Origin: an uncultured Candidatus Saccharibacteria bacterium
Lineage (GTDB): Bacteria; Patescibacteriota; Saccharimonadia; Saccharimonadales; Saccharimonadaceae
DNA: 5,250 bases
Direction: 5' to 3'
NCBI GenBank assembly: GCA_938041005.1
Contig: CALHZJ010000061.1
Span: 1 to 5,250, forward strand
Shown here: piece after piece, positions 1 through 5,250 of the stretch
Numbering within the stretch: the first letter of the stretch is position 1
Layout of the letters: each line of letters begins with the position of its first letter
Made by a program: the position numbers and the translations under genes
The notes under the pieces: generated by a model
Seen by the model: the letters and a program-made list of their open reading frames with translations, nothing else
Databases searched by the model: none
What the model was told of the DNA's origin: nothing

Positions 1-26
1 AGGCGAGAGGGAGTTATAAACAGTAA
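1..26 (+). CDS. ftsE: Probable 3' end of ftsE (cell-division ABC transporter ATPase), partial
   Basis: Only the last few codons are present. The frame beginning at base 3 reads ARGSYKQ and stops at TAA 24-26. This resembles the usual FtsE C-terminus, which often ends in an R/K-G-x-Y motif. The TAA shares its last base with the ATG of ftsX at 26, the tight coupling expected for an ftsEX operon. FtsE is the cytoplasmic ATPase that drives FtsX. The call depends on the neighbour and a very short peptide. The other two frames also give short tails (stops at 17-19 and 37-39), so the choice of frame is an inference. Confidence 0.5.
7..13 (+). promoter_or_regulatory. Shine-Dalgarno-like site for ftsX
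   Basis: GAGGGAG lies 12 nt before the ATG at 26, inside the last codons of the upstream gene. The spacing is long but usable. It matters because ftsX is operon-internal and has a purine-rich site, while the promoter-proximal genes in this window do not. Confidence 0.5.
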
Positions 27-1012
27 TGAAATCAGCTAATAAATCCAACAAGAATAAAGAAACTATTCGTATACGTCAGCGCCGACGAGGTTGGTTGACG
101 TTTGTCAGAATGTGCCGATATGGCATCAATAACTTTAGCCGTAATGCCTGGCTAACGATTGCTGCGACTGCGGTGATGAGCGTCACGCTGATTATCGTGT
201 TTATAACATTATCAGCGCGTCAGGTTTTGGTTGATACTGTTTCAAACGTTTCCAAGCGTGCCGATATGTCAATTTACTTAAAGGGCGACACGCCAGAAAA
301 AACGATTAAAACGATCAAATCCCGAATTGAAAAATTAGATAATGTCGATAGCGTTAAGTATATTTCCGCAGAAGAAGCGCGCGAAAAGCAAGCCGAGCAA
401 TATAAGGACAATCCAGATACGCTTGAGGCGATTCGTGAGTCTAGTAATGAGATGTCGGCAACGCTTCGTGTTTCCGTGAAGGAATTGAACAACCAGCAAT
501 CATTAAATAATTTTGTTAAAACAGATGATCTGTATAAAAAATACAAAGATCCTAACAGGGAACCATCATTCTCAGGTGAGCGCCAGCAAGCTATTAAAAC
601 AGTTGGTAGTTGGGTGAGATTGGCGAGTATCGGCGGTTCAATCGCTACAGTTGTTTTCGTGGTGATTTCATCGCTTGTGGTCTTTAATACCATTCGCATG
701 GCAATTTTTAACCGCAAGGACGAGATTGAGATGATGAAGTTGATTGGCGCAGAACGCAGTTTCATCAGGGGTCCGTTTATCGTTGAGGCTATAATGTACG
801 GATTTATCGCGGCAATTATCGCAACGGTGGTTGGGTATGGGCTGTTAATTTTTGCACATGATCCGATGGTAAAGTACGGAATTCCTATCGATAATCTTTT
901 GAATCATCTAAAAATGTACGGCGTACTGGTTTTCTTGAGTATGATTCTGGTCGGCGCGGCAATTGGCGTAGCGTCATCTTGGGTGGCAACTCGCAAATAT
1001 CTTAAGTTGTAA
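26..1012 (+). CDS. ftsX: Cell division protein FtsX (ABC transporter permease-like)
   Basis: FtsX forms the membrane half of the FtsEX complex. It does not transport; it converts ATP hydrolysis by FtsE into activation of an extracellular peptidoglycan hydrolase at the division site. The 328-residue product is full length for the family. It has a basic cytoplasmic tail (1-38), a first helix (about 41-64), an extracellular domain (about 65-195) and three further helices (about 200-220, 250-277, 298-322). The most diagnostic segment is 221-242, containing NTIRMAIFNRKDEIEMMKLI followed by GA, the conserved cytoplasmic loop of FtsX/MacB-type permeases. The start at 26 overlaps the preceding stop by one base. 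The extracellular domain, which contacts the hydrolase in other systems, is polar and lysine-rich. The CHAP hydrolase follows 42 nt downstream, matching the FtsEX-PcsB pairing of streptococci. No terminator separates the two genes, so read-through from ftsEX is possible. Confidence 0.95.
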   Translation: MKSANKSNKNKETIRIRQRRRGWLTFVRMCRYGINNFSRNAWLTIAATAVMSVTLIIVFITLSARQVLVDTVSNVSKRADMSIYLKGDTPEKTIKTIKSRIEKLDNVDSVKYISAEEAREKQAEQYKDNPDTLEAIRESSNEMSATLRVSVKELNNQQSLNNFVKTDDLYKKYKDPNREPSFSGERQQAIKTVGSWVRLASIGGSIATVVFVVISSLVVFNTIRMAIFNRKDEIEMMKLIGAERSFIRGPFIVEAIMYGFIAAIIATVVGYGLLIFAHDPMVKYGIPIDNLLNHLKMYGVLVFLSMILVGAAIGVASSWVATRKYLKL

Positions 1013-1018
1013 AAGTCC

Positions 1019-1048
1019 TTGACATACTGATTATGCTTATGCTAACAT
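1019..1048 (+). promoter_or_regulatory. Sigma70-type promoter for the CHAP hydrolase gene
   Basis: A perfect -35 TTGACA (1019-1024) is followed by 18 bp and an extended -10, TGC-TAACAT (1040-1048, hexamer 1043-1048). It begins 6 nt after the ftsX stop. The predicted +1 is A1055, the first base of the ATG, so the transcript should be leaderless. A direct repeat TTATGC-TTATGC (1031-1042) fills the spacer. It could be a small operator or chance. Confidence 0.75.
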
Positions 1049-1054
1049 AGACGT

Positions 1055-2194
1055 ATGAAACTACGGTCCACCACACCAGTTTCGGCATCATTAGTCAGCA
1101 GAGCGTCTCTGGTGGCGATGTCTGCATTGCTCGCTGGATCGGGCATTTTTGGCTTGGCATCACACGTATTAGCTCGCGACTATAACGCCGAAATTCAGGC
1201 AAAACAACAAGAAGCAGACAATTATAATTCTGAGGCTTCGCGCTTGGGTGAGATGGCTGATAGTTTACAGGCAGAACTTGATAAGATAAATGGACAAATA
1301 TCAGCTATTCAAGCGCAGATTTCTGATAGCCAAAAGAAGATTAATAGTCTTAATGATCAGATAAAAAAGAACGAAGAGCTAATTAAGCACAATCGTAAAG
1401 CGATGGGGCGAATTTTGGCGGATTTGTATGTTGATGATCAGATTTCGCCGCTGGAGATGCTCGCTAGCTCAAAAAATATTAGCGATTACATCGATAAGCA
1501 AGAACAGCGTAATTCTTTGAAAACTTCATTGAATGATAAGATCAAAGAAATTAAGTCTTTGCAGAAAAATCTGGAAGAGAATAAGAAGTCTGTCGAGAAT
1601 ACGCTTCGCGACCAAGAATTGCAGCGCAATGCGATGGCGGCTAAGCAGTCTGAGAGGGCAAAACTGATTACTGACACGAAGAATGACCAAAATAACTATG
1701 CTGCGCTGGCTCAGAAGCGCAATTCTGAAGTAGCTAAGTTGCGAGAAGAGCAGGCTGCAGCCAACCGACGAGCTCTTGGTGGCAGTAATGTTTCGATTCC
1801 AGGCGGCGTACCCGGCGGTGGCGGTTATCCTGGCGTTTGGGCGAGTGCTCCGCTTGACGCTTATATCGATCCGTGGGGATTATATACGCGTGAATGCGTG
1901 AGCTACGTGGCTTGGAAAATTCATAGCACTGGACGATATGTTCCGCATTTTGGTGGCGCAGGCAACGCAAATCAGTGGCCGTCAACTGCAGCGCGCTATG
2001 GTATTTCTAGCGGCTCAACGCCAAAAGCTGGCGCGGCAGCCGTGATGAATATTGGATATTACGGACATGTTATGTATGTTGAGTCTGTCAATGGCGATGG
2101 AACCATTACCGTTAGCGATTACAATTTTGCCTGGGATGGATTATACAGGCACTACACACGCTCAGCTTCAAGATTGACATACGTTTACTTCTAA
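1055..2194 (+). CDS. Secreted coiled-coil CHAP-domain peptidoglycan hydrolase (PcsB-like)
   Basis: This is probably the cell-wall hydrolase activated by FtsEX during division, acting outside the membrane. The 379-residue product has a signal peptide (about 1-40; hydrophobic core 17-36, likely cleavage after V-L-A at 40). A long, heptad-rich, Lys/Glu/Gln-rich coiled coil follows (about 42-238), then a Gly/Pro linker (242-260), then a CHAP domain (about 265-379). The candidate nucleophile is C281 in RECVSYVAW and the candidate base is H338 in YGHVMYVES. D355 or N357 in SDYNF is the likely third residue. CHAP enzymes are cysteine amidases or endopeptidases; which bond is cut here cannot be read from sequence. 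The architecture matches streptococcal PcsB, where the coiled coil docks onto FtsX. The ATG at 1055 has no Shine-Dalgarno and sits at the predicted transcription start. It is followed by a terminator. Confidence 0.9.
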   Translation: MKLRSTTPVSASLVSRASLVAMSALLAGSGIFGLASHVLARDYNAEIQAKQQEADNYNSEASRLGEMADSLQAELDKINGQISAIQAQISDSQKKINSLNDQIKKNEELIKHNRKAMGRILADLYVDDQISPLEMLASSKNISDYIDKQEQRNSLKTSLNDKIKEIKSLQKNLEENKKSVENTLRDQELQRNAMAAKQSERAKLITDTKNDQNNYAALAQKRNSEVAKLREEQAAANRRALGGSNVSIPGGVPGGGGYPGVWASAPLDAYIDPWGLYTRECVSYVAWKIHSTGRYVPHFGGAGNANQWPSTAARYGISSGSTPKAGAAAVMNIGYYGHVMYVESVNGDGTITVSDYNFAWDGLYRHYTRSASRLTYVYF

Positions 2195-2213
2195 TCAGCA
2201 AAAGTGATATATA

Positions 2214-2240
2214 AAAACGCTCGTGTTAAACGGGCGTTTT
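2214..2240 (+). terminator. Rho-independent terminator after the CHAP gene
   Basis: A 10-bp stem, AAAACGCTCG (2214-2223) with CGGGCGTTTT (2231-2240), contains one T-G wobble, a 7-nt loop (TGTTAAA) and a U-rich 3' arm. It starts 19 nt after the stop of the hydrolase gene. The A-rich left arm could also give termination from the opposite strand. Its right arm abuts the -10 of the next gene. Confidence 0.85.
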
Positions 2241-2250
2241 GTAGTATAAT
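2221..2250 (+). promoter_or_regulatory. Promoter for the S41 protease gene, overlapping the terminator
   Basis: A perfect consensus -10, TATAAT (2245-2250), lies 6 nt before the ATG, placing the predicted +1 on A2257 of the start codon. The -35 region (about 2221-2228) falls inside the terminator stem-loop and has only weak similarity to TTGACA. The promoter therefore relies mostly on its -10. No Shine-Dalgarno is present. Confidence 0.65.
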
Positions 2251-2256
2251 AAGCAT

Positions 2257-3432
2257 ATGGTTACGGGAGAAAAAAGACAGCAATTAAGTTGGTTTTTGAC
2301 ACTTGTTATTGTGGCTATTGTTAGCTTTGTGGCGGGAGCTCGCTCTGATGCGTTGTTTGCTAATGTGGCGTCGGTATTTGGCGTTAGAACTTCAAATAAG
2401 ACGATTGACTTATCTAGCGTTCAAAAAACATATCAAGAACTGATTGCTAATTATGACGGAAAATTGGATACTCAAAAGTTAATTTATGGCGCCAATCGCG
2501 GGCTAGTTGAAGCGGCTGGCGATCCACATACGGCGTATATGGATCCTGACGAGACGAAGGAATTTGACAAGTCATTAAGTGGTCAAATTGGTGGTGGAAT
2601 TGGTGCGGAGATTGGTCTTAGAAATAATAAGCCAACTATCATAAAACCTCTGGAAAACAGTCCAGCTCAGAAGGCGGGAATTAAGGCTGGCGAGGCGATT
2701 GTTAAGGTGAATGACGAGGCTTCTTCTGATTGGTCGGTGGAAAAAGTTGTGAGTAAAATTCGCGGAGAAGTTGGTACGTCTGTTAAATTGACGTTATTAA
2801 GCGATGGTCAAACGCGTGAGGTGTCGGTTGTGCGTCAGAATATAGTTTCTCCGGCAGTAGAGTCGGAAATTGACGGAGAAATTGGTATTTTGAAAGTTAA
2901 CCGATTTGGCGATGATACAGTAAGCTTGGCCAGGAAATACGCTTCGGAGTTTGTTGAGAAAGGCGTTAAGAAGGTTATTTTGGATCTGCGAAACAACCCG
3001 GGCGGAACGGTTGGAGCTGCTCAAGGGCTATTGGGCATTTGGCTAGACAATCAAATAGCTATGACCGAGCGACGGGGTTCTGAAATTGTTAAAACGCTGC
3101 ATACGACCGGAACGCCAATTCTGGGCAATATAAAGACCGTGGTGCTTATTAATGGCAATAGTGCCAGTGCTAGCGAAATTACGGCTGGGGCGCTTCGTGA
3201 ATACGGAAAAGCCACGCTGGTTGGGCAGAAGAGTTACGGCAAGGGAAGCGTACAGATTGTGCTTGGACTACCCGGCGGGTCGCAAATGAAGGTTACGGAA
3301 GCCAGATGGTACACACCAAAGGGTAAAAATATAGATAAAACTGGTATAGAACCTGATGTAAAAGTTGATCTTTCGTCGGACGATGTCAATAATAACATAG
3401 ATCCGCAGATGGATAAGGCGAAGTCGTTATAA
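2257..3432 (+). CDS. Membrane-anchored C-terminal processing peptidase, S41 family (CtpA/CtpB-like)
   Basis: This is a serine protease of the tail-specific family, which cleaves or degrades extracytoplasmic proteins from their C-terminus. The 391-residue product has a short cytoplasmic N-terminus and a signal-anchor helix (about 11-28). A helical segment follows with the typical GDPHTAYMDP motif (88-97), then a PDZ domain (about 108-185) and the S41 core (about 205-372). The motif DLRNNPGG (243-250) is typical. The predicted catalytic residues are S304 in NSASASEI, K329 in SYGKGSVQ and Q333. Their spacing (25 and 29) matches the Ser/Lys/Gln triad of Bacillus CtpB. The chain ends soon after the core, so there is no peptidoglycan-binding extension. 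It probably shares a transcript with the downstream response regulator. A substrate is not shown by sequence; the neighbouring cell-wall hydrolase is a plausible candidate. Confidence 0.93.
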   Translation: MVTGEKRQQLSWFLTLVIVAIVSFVAGARSDALFANVASVFGVRTSNKTIDLSSVQKTYQELIANYDGKLDTQKLIYGANRGLVEAAGDPHTAYMDPDETKEFDKSLSGQIGGGIGAEIGLRNNKPTIIKPLENSPAQKAGIKAGEAIVKVNDEASSDWSVEKVVSKIRGEVGTSVKLTLLSDGQTREVSVVRQNIVSPAVESEIDGEIGILKVNRFGDDTVSLARKYASEFVEKGVKKVILDLRNNPGGTVGAAQGLLGIWLDNQIAMTERRGSEIVKTLHTTGTPILGNIKTVVLINGNSASASEITAGALREYGKATLVGQKSYGKGSVQIVLGLPGGSQMKVTEARWYTPKGKNIDKTGIEPDVKVDLSSDDVNNNIDPQMDKAKSL

Positions 3433-3435
3433 AGC

Positions 3436-3464
3436 TTGTGTTTTTGGGCTGGACAACATAAAAT
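3436..3464 (+). promoter_or_regulatory. Possible weak promoter before the response regulator
   Basis: TTGTGT (3436-3441), 17 bp, then TAAAAT (3459-3464). The -35 is poor. If used, initiation would fall around 3471, downstream of the Shine-Dalgarno, giving an almost leaderless mRNA. Co-transcription with the protease gene is the simpler reading. Confidence 0.25.
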
Positions 3465-3468
3465 GGAG
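3465..3468 (+). promoter_or_regulatory. Shine-Dalgarno of the response regulator gene
   Basis: GGAG lies 5 nt before the ATG at 3474. It supports this start and translation from a transcript that begins upstream, most likely the protease mRNA. Confidence 0.65.
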
Positions 3469-3473
3469 ATAGT

Positions 3474-3857
3474 ATGAACGGACAAAAAAAGAAGATTTTA
3501 CTAGTTGAGGATGATATGGCTCTGTCTGCGGTTTATAGGTCGCGATTAGAGATTGAAGGGTTTGATGTTAGAGAAGCTAACAATGGAGAAGACGCCCTGT
3601 CTGCCACTGTTGAATACCGTCCAGATTTGATTCTTTTGGATGTGATGATGCCAAAGATTAGCGGCTTTGATGTCTTGGATATTCTTCGCAATACACCAGA
3701 AACTGCTAACGTGAGGATTATTATGCTGACGGCGCTTAGTCAGCCGAAGGATAAGGAACGCGCTGAGAGTCTGGGCGTTGATGATTATTTGGTGAAATCC
3801 CAGGTTGTAATTGGCGATGTTGTGGCTCGTGTAAAACATCACCTAGGCGTTCAATAG
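3474..3857 (+). CDS. Single-domain response regulator (CheY-like receiver)
   Basis: This 127-residue protein consists only of a phosphoacceptor (REC) domain and acts in the cytoplasm as a phosphorylation-dependent switch. The acidic pocket is E12-D13-D14 in LLVEDD. The phosphoacceptor is D56 in LILLDVMMP, the switch threonine is T86 in IIMLTA, and the conserved lysine is K108 in DYLVKS. All key residues are present, so it should be phosphorylatable. There is no DNA-binding or enzymatic output domain; it must act by binding a partner, as CheY or Spo0F do. It lies 41 nt after the S41 protease with its own Shine-Dalgarno and no terminator between, which suggests an operon. No histidine kinase is visible, so its partner is encoded elsewhere. 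It ends in TAG and is followed by a terminator. Confidence 0.95.
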   Translation: MNGQKKKILLVEDDMALSAVYRSRLEIEGFDVREANNGEDALSATVEYRPDLILLDVMMPKISGFDVLDILRNTPETANVRIIMLTALSQPKDKERAESLGVDDYLVKSQVVIGDVVARVKHHLGVQ

Positions 3858-3876
3858 AAGCTAAGTTGAGTAAAAG

Positions 3877-3906
3877 AAGTCAGCCTCTATGGGGGGTTGA
3901 CTTTTT
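3877..3906 (+). terminator. Rho-independent terminator after the response regulator
   Basis: A 9-bp stem, AAGTCAGCC (3877-3885) with GGTTGACTT (3895-3903), has one G-T wobble and continues into a T run (3902-3906). It starts 20 nt after the stop codon. The loop and right arm contain a run of six G (3891-3896). This permits an alternative short hairpin, CCTC (3884-3887) with GGGG (3891-3894). The right arm contains the -35 of the next promoter. Confidence 0.75.
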
Positions 3907-3925
3907 AATTGTTTTTTGGTATAAA
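3897..3925 (+). promoter_or_regulatory. Strong extended -10 promoter for the last gene
   Basis: TTGACT (3897-3902), exactly 17 bp, then TATAAA (3920-3925) preceded by TGG (an extended -10). This is the best-formed promoter in the window. The predicted initiation is around 3932, only about 4 nt before the ATG at 3936. No Shine-Dalgarno fits between them. The -35 lies in the right arm of the preceding terminator. Confidence 0.8.
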
Positions 3926-3935
3926 TGAAATATAT

Positions 3936-5192
3936 ATGGAAAACTTAAAACAAACACAGAACCACGAACAAAAACAACTAACGCCGGAATATAATGTAGT
4001 TAAAAATTTTCCTACTGACACTACTAATCTAGATAGTACAAGATATCCACTAACTATTATTCGCAGTGGTAAAGACGGAGAGGACGTTAAGCGTGACGAA
4101 GGCTGGTATCCTAGTGATATGTCGGCGGTTGTGTGTGACACTGGTTCCAAGAATGGTATTGGTCAGATTAAGCTGTGTATGAAAGTATATAAAGTGTTTG
4201 AAGCTGGTATTGAAACTGAGATTGTGCCGTTGGAGGACATTCAGGGTCTAAGAGCAGATGAAGGTTATATTGAGTATCTTTATGGAAAAACTCCTGAGAA
4301 AATGATTGAAGAAGGAGCAGAGGCCGCTGGGCGGAAACATCCGGTTGGTGGTGAGATTGAGTCTTTGGCTCCAGGGGTAGGCTCAGACTCAGGCGCAGAA
4401 ACCCCAAGTAATGGCTTGGTTGAAGATAATACCTCTGATCATGAGAAGTCTTTAGCGGATAAAAAAGTTATTTCTGCAATGGGAGGTTTGGCTGTTAAGG
4501 CTGCTGGAATTAAAAAGCCAGTAGAGACGGGGCTAGATGAAAGCAATAGCCCAGAGCTAGATCGTTTTGGCGAGAGAGTGCGAAAACTGATGAAGCCTCT
4601 AGAGACTGATGTAGACGGCATGCCTTTTGAAGACGAACCCGTGCGAGTGAACTATGATTATCTATACGATCCGAATTATGTGCCGTCAAATAATGTAGAG
4701 GACGCTGCCGTTAGAAACCCAAAAGGAGTTCCTGTATCTGAGAAGAGCTTTAATGCTGCGAAAAAGGCTATTGATAATCTAGATACGAATCTATCGTTGA
4801 AGCAAATAATTAATCCCGAGGGGTCGCTTGACTCTAAAGCGATCATAAATAACATTAGAGCTAGTCACCTTACGCGTTGCCGCTTGTTTGAATATTTAAC
4901 CTCCAGTCTTGATAGGTTGGCGGTCGTTAATCCAGGTGCTTTGGCAGACAGAGTTCTTCGTAACCCAGAGGATAATCTAAAATCTCCTAATTATCTCGGG
5001 GGTGATTATTATGCGGGTAAAATGCGCAGTCGTGAATATACTGTAGTGCTGGCAATTGCTATGATGGATGGCTCATTTAATGTAGACAGACAAGACGAAG
5101 TGGTTACTCATTACAGGGGTGGCAAAAAGAGACGTGGTATGCATAGGGATTCTGCAAGGGCACTTCTCGAATATGTAAGAAATAATTATTAA
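3936..5192 (+). CDS. Hypothetical protein, 418 residues, three-part and probably cytoplasmic
   Basis: I do not recognise this protein. It has no signal peptide and no membrane helix. The N-terminal part (about 18-130) looks folded, with alternating hydrophobic strands such as RYPLTIIRSG (36-45) and GQIKLCMKVYKVF (76-88). The middle (about 130-270) is acidic and rich in Gly, Ser, Pro and Glu, which suggests a flexible linker. The C-terminal part (about 271-418) is mostly helical, contains HLTRCRLFEYLTSSLDRLAV (311-330), and ends in a basic patch, RGGKKRRGMHR (394-404), that could bind nucleic acid or an acidic partner. The frame can be extended upstream to TTG at 3909, but that codon lies upstream of the -10 and would not be transcribed from this promoter, so ATG 3936 is preferred. 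The gene is a stand-alone unit with its own promoter and terminators on both sides. The unbroken 418-codon frame, its promoter and its terminator make it a real gene; the function is unknown. Confidence 0.85.
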   Translation: MENLKQTQNHEQKQLTPEYNVVKNFPTDTTNLDSTRYPLTIIRSGKDGEDVKRDEGWYPSDMSAVVCDTGSKNGIGQIKLCMKVYKVFEAGIETEIVPLEDIQGLRADEGYIEYLYGKTPEKMIEEGAEAAGRKHPVGGEIESLAPGVGSDSGAETPSNGLVEDNTSDHEKSLADKKVISAMGGLAVKAAGIKKPVETGLDESNSPELDRFGERVRKLMKPLETDVDGMPFEDEPVRVNYDYLYDPNYVPSNNVEDAAVRNPKGVPVSEKSFNAAKKAIDNLDTNLSLKQIINPEGSLDSKAIINNIRASHLTRCRLFEYLTSSLDRLAVVNPGALADRVLRNPEDNLKSPNYLGGDYYAGKMRSREYTVVLAIAMMDGSFNVDRQDEVVTHYRGGKKRRGMHRDSARALLEYVRNNY

Positions 5193-5195
5193 TAA

Positions 5196-5228
5196 TAAAA
5201 TAACTCCGTATTTACCGGAGCTATTTTA
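5196..5228. terminator. Probably bidirectional terminator after the last gene
   Basis: A core stem, CTCCG (5204-5208) with CGGAG (5216-5220), has a 7-nt loop. Beyond one A-C mismatch it is flanked by TAAAATA (5196-5202) pairing with TATTTTA (5222-5228). The A/T flanks give a U tract on either strand, so it could stop transcription from both sides. It begins 4 nt after the stop codon. The remaining 22 bases of the window are too short to assign. Confidence 0.8.
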
Positions 5229-5250
5229 ATAAAAAGTTTTTACCGATTAA

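Noticed and set aside
274..765. 163-codon open frame on the minus strand inside ftsX
   Set aside because: It lies wholly within a strongly conserved ftsX frame, and its translation has no family resemblance and no promoter of its own.
1011..1054. Possible terminator between ftsX and the CHAP gene
   Set aside because: No GC-rich stem followed by a T run was found; only the promoter is supported there.
1734..1985. 83-codon open frame on the minus strand across the CHAP linker and catalytic region
   Set aside because: It is antisense to the conserved CHAP catalytic segment, with a product of random-looking composition.
3546..3842. 98-codon open frame on the minus strand inside the response regulator
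   Set aside because: The plus strand encodes a receiver with all its key residues; the antisense frame is incidental.
3909..3935. Upstream TTG start that would lengthen the last protein by nine residues
   Set aside because: The -10 box (3920-3925) lies downstream of this codon, so the main transcript would not contain it, and no Shine-Dalgarno precedes it.
4168..4407. 79-codon open frame on the minus strand within the last gene
   Set aside because: It has no promoter, no ribosome binding site and a Ser/Leu/Gln-rich artefactual composition.
4822..4844. Hairpin TCGCTT/AAGCGA with a 7-nt loop inside the last gene
   Set aside because: The stem is short, there is no following T run and it falls in coding sequence; it is probably chance.

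Overview
This window most likely comes from a Candidate Phyla Radiation bacterium, probably Saccharibacteria (TM7). The assignment rests on gene style and order: ftsEX, then a coiled-coil CHAP hydrolase, an S41 protease and a stand-alone CheY-like receiver. It also rests on moderate GC, very compact spacing and all genes lying on one strand. This is recognition from memory, not a database result. Every visible stop is TAA or TAG, and the frames read normally in the standard bacterial code.

Layout, all on the + strand. The first ~26 bases are probably the 3' end of ftsE, whose stop overlaps the ftsX start by one base. ftsX (26-1012) encodes a complete four-helix divisome membrane protein. A strong promoter then lies just before a secreted coiled-coil/CHAP peptidoglycan hydrolase (1055-2194). 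A Rho-independent terminator follows and overlaps the promoter of a membrane-anchored C-terminal processing protease (2257-3432). A single-domain response regulator (3474-3857) follows after 41 nt with its own Shine-Dalgarno and no terminator between. A second terminator, again merged with a promoter, precedes an unrecognised 418-residue protein (3936-5192), which is closed by a probably bidirectional terminator (5196-5228). No tRNA, rRNA, CRISPR, insertion sequence or long repeat was seen, and no stretch over 300 bases lacks a gene.

The first three genes fit a known functional unit. FtsEX is an ATP-driven membrane switch that, in other bacteria, activates a coiled-coil hydrolase at the division site (PcsB, EnvC and RipC type systems). 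The adjacent S41 protease could trim or degrade cell-wall hydrolases, as its relatives do elsewhere; that link is inferred here. The receiver has no kinase in the window.

The most interesting signal is in the gene starts. The three genes that follow a promoter have no Shine-Dalgarno, and their ATG lies 7 nt (twice, exactly at the predicted +1) or about 11 nt after the -10 box, which predicts leaderless or near-leaderless mRNAs. The two operon-internal genes have purine-rich Shine-Dalgarno sequences.
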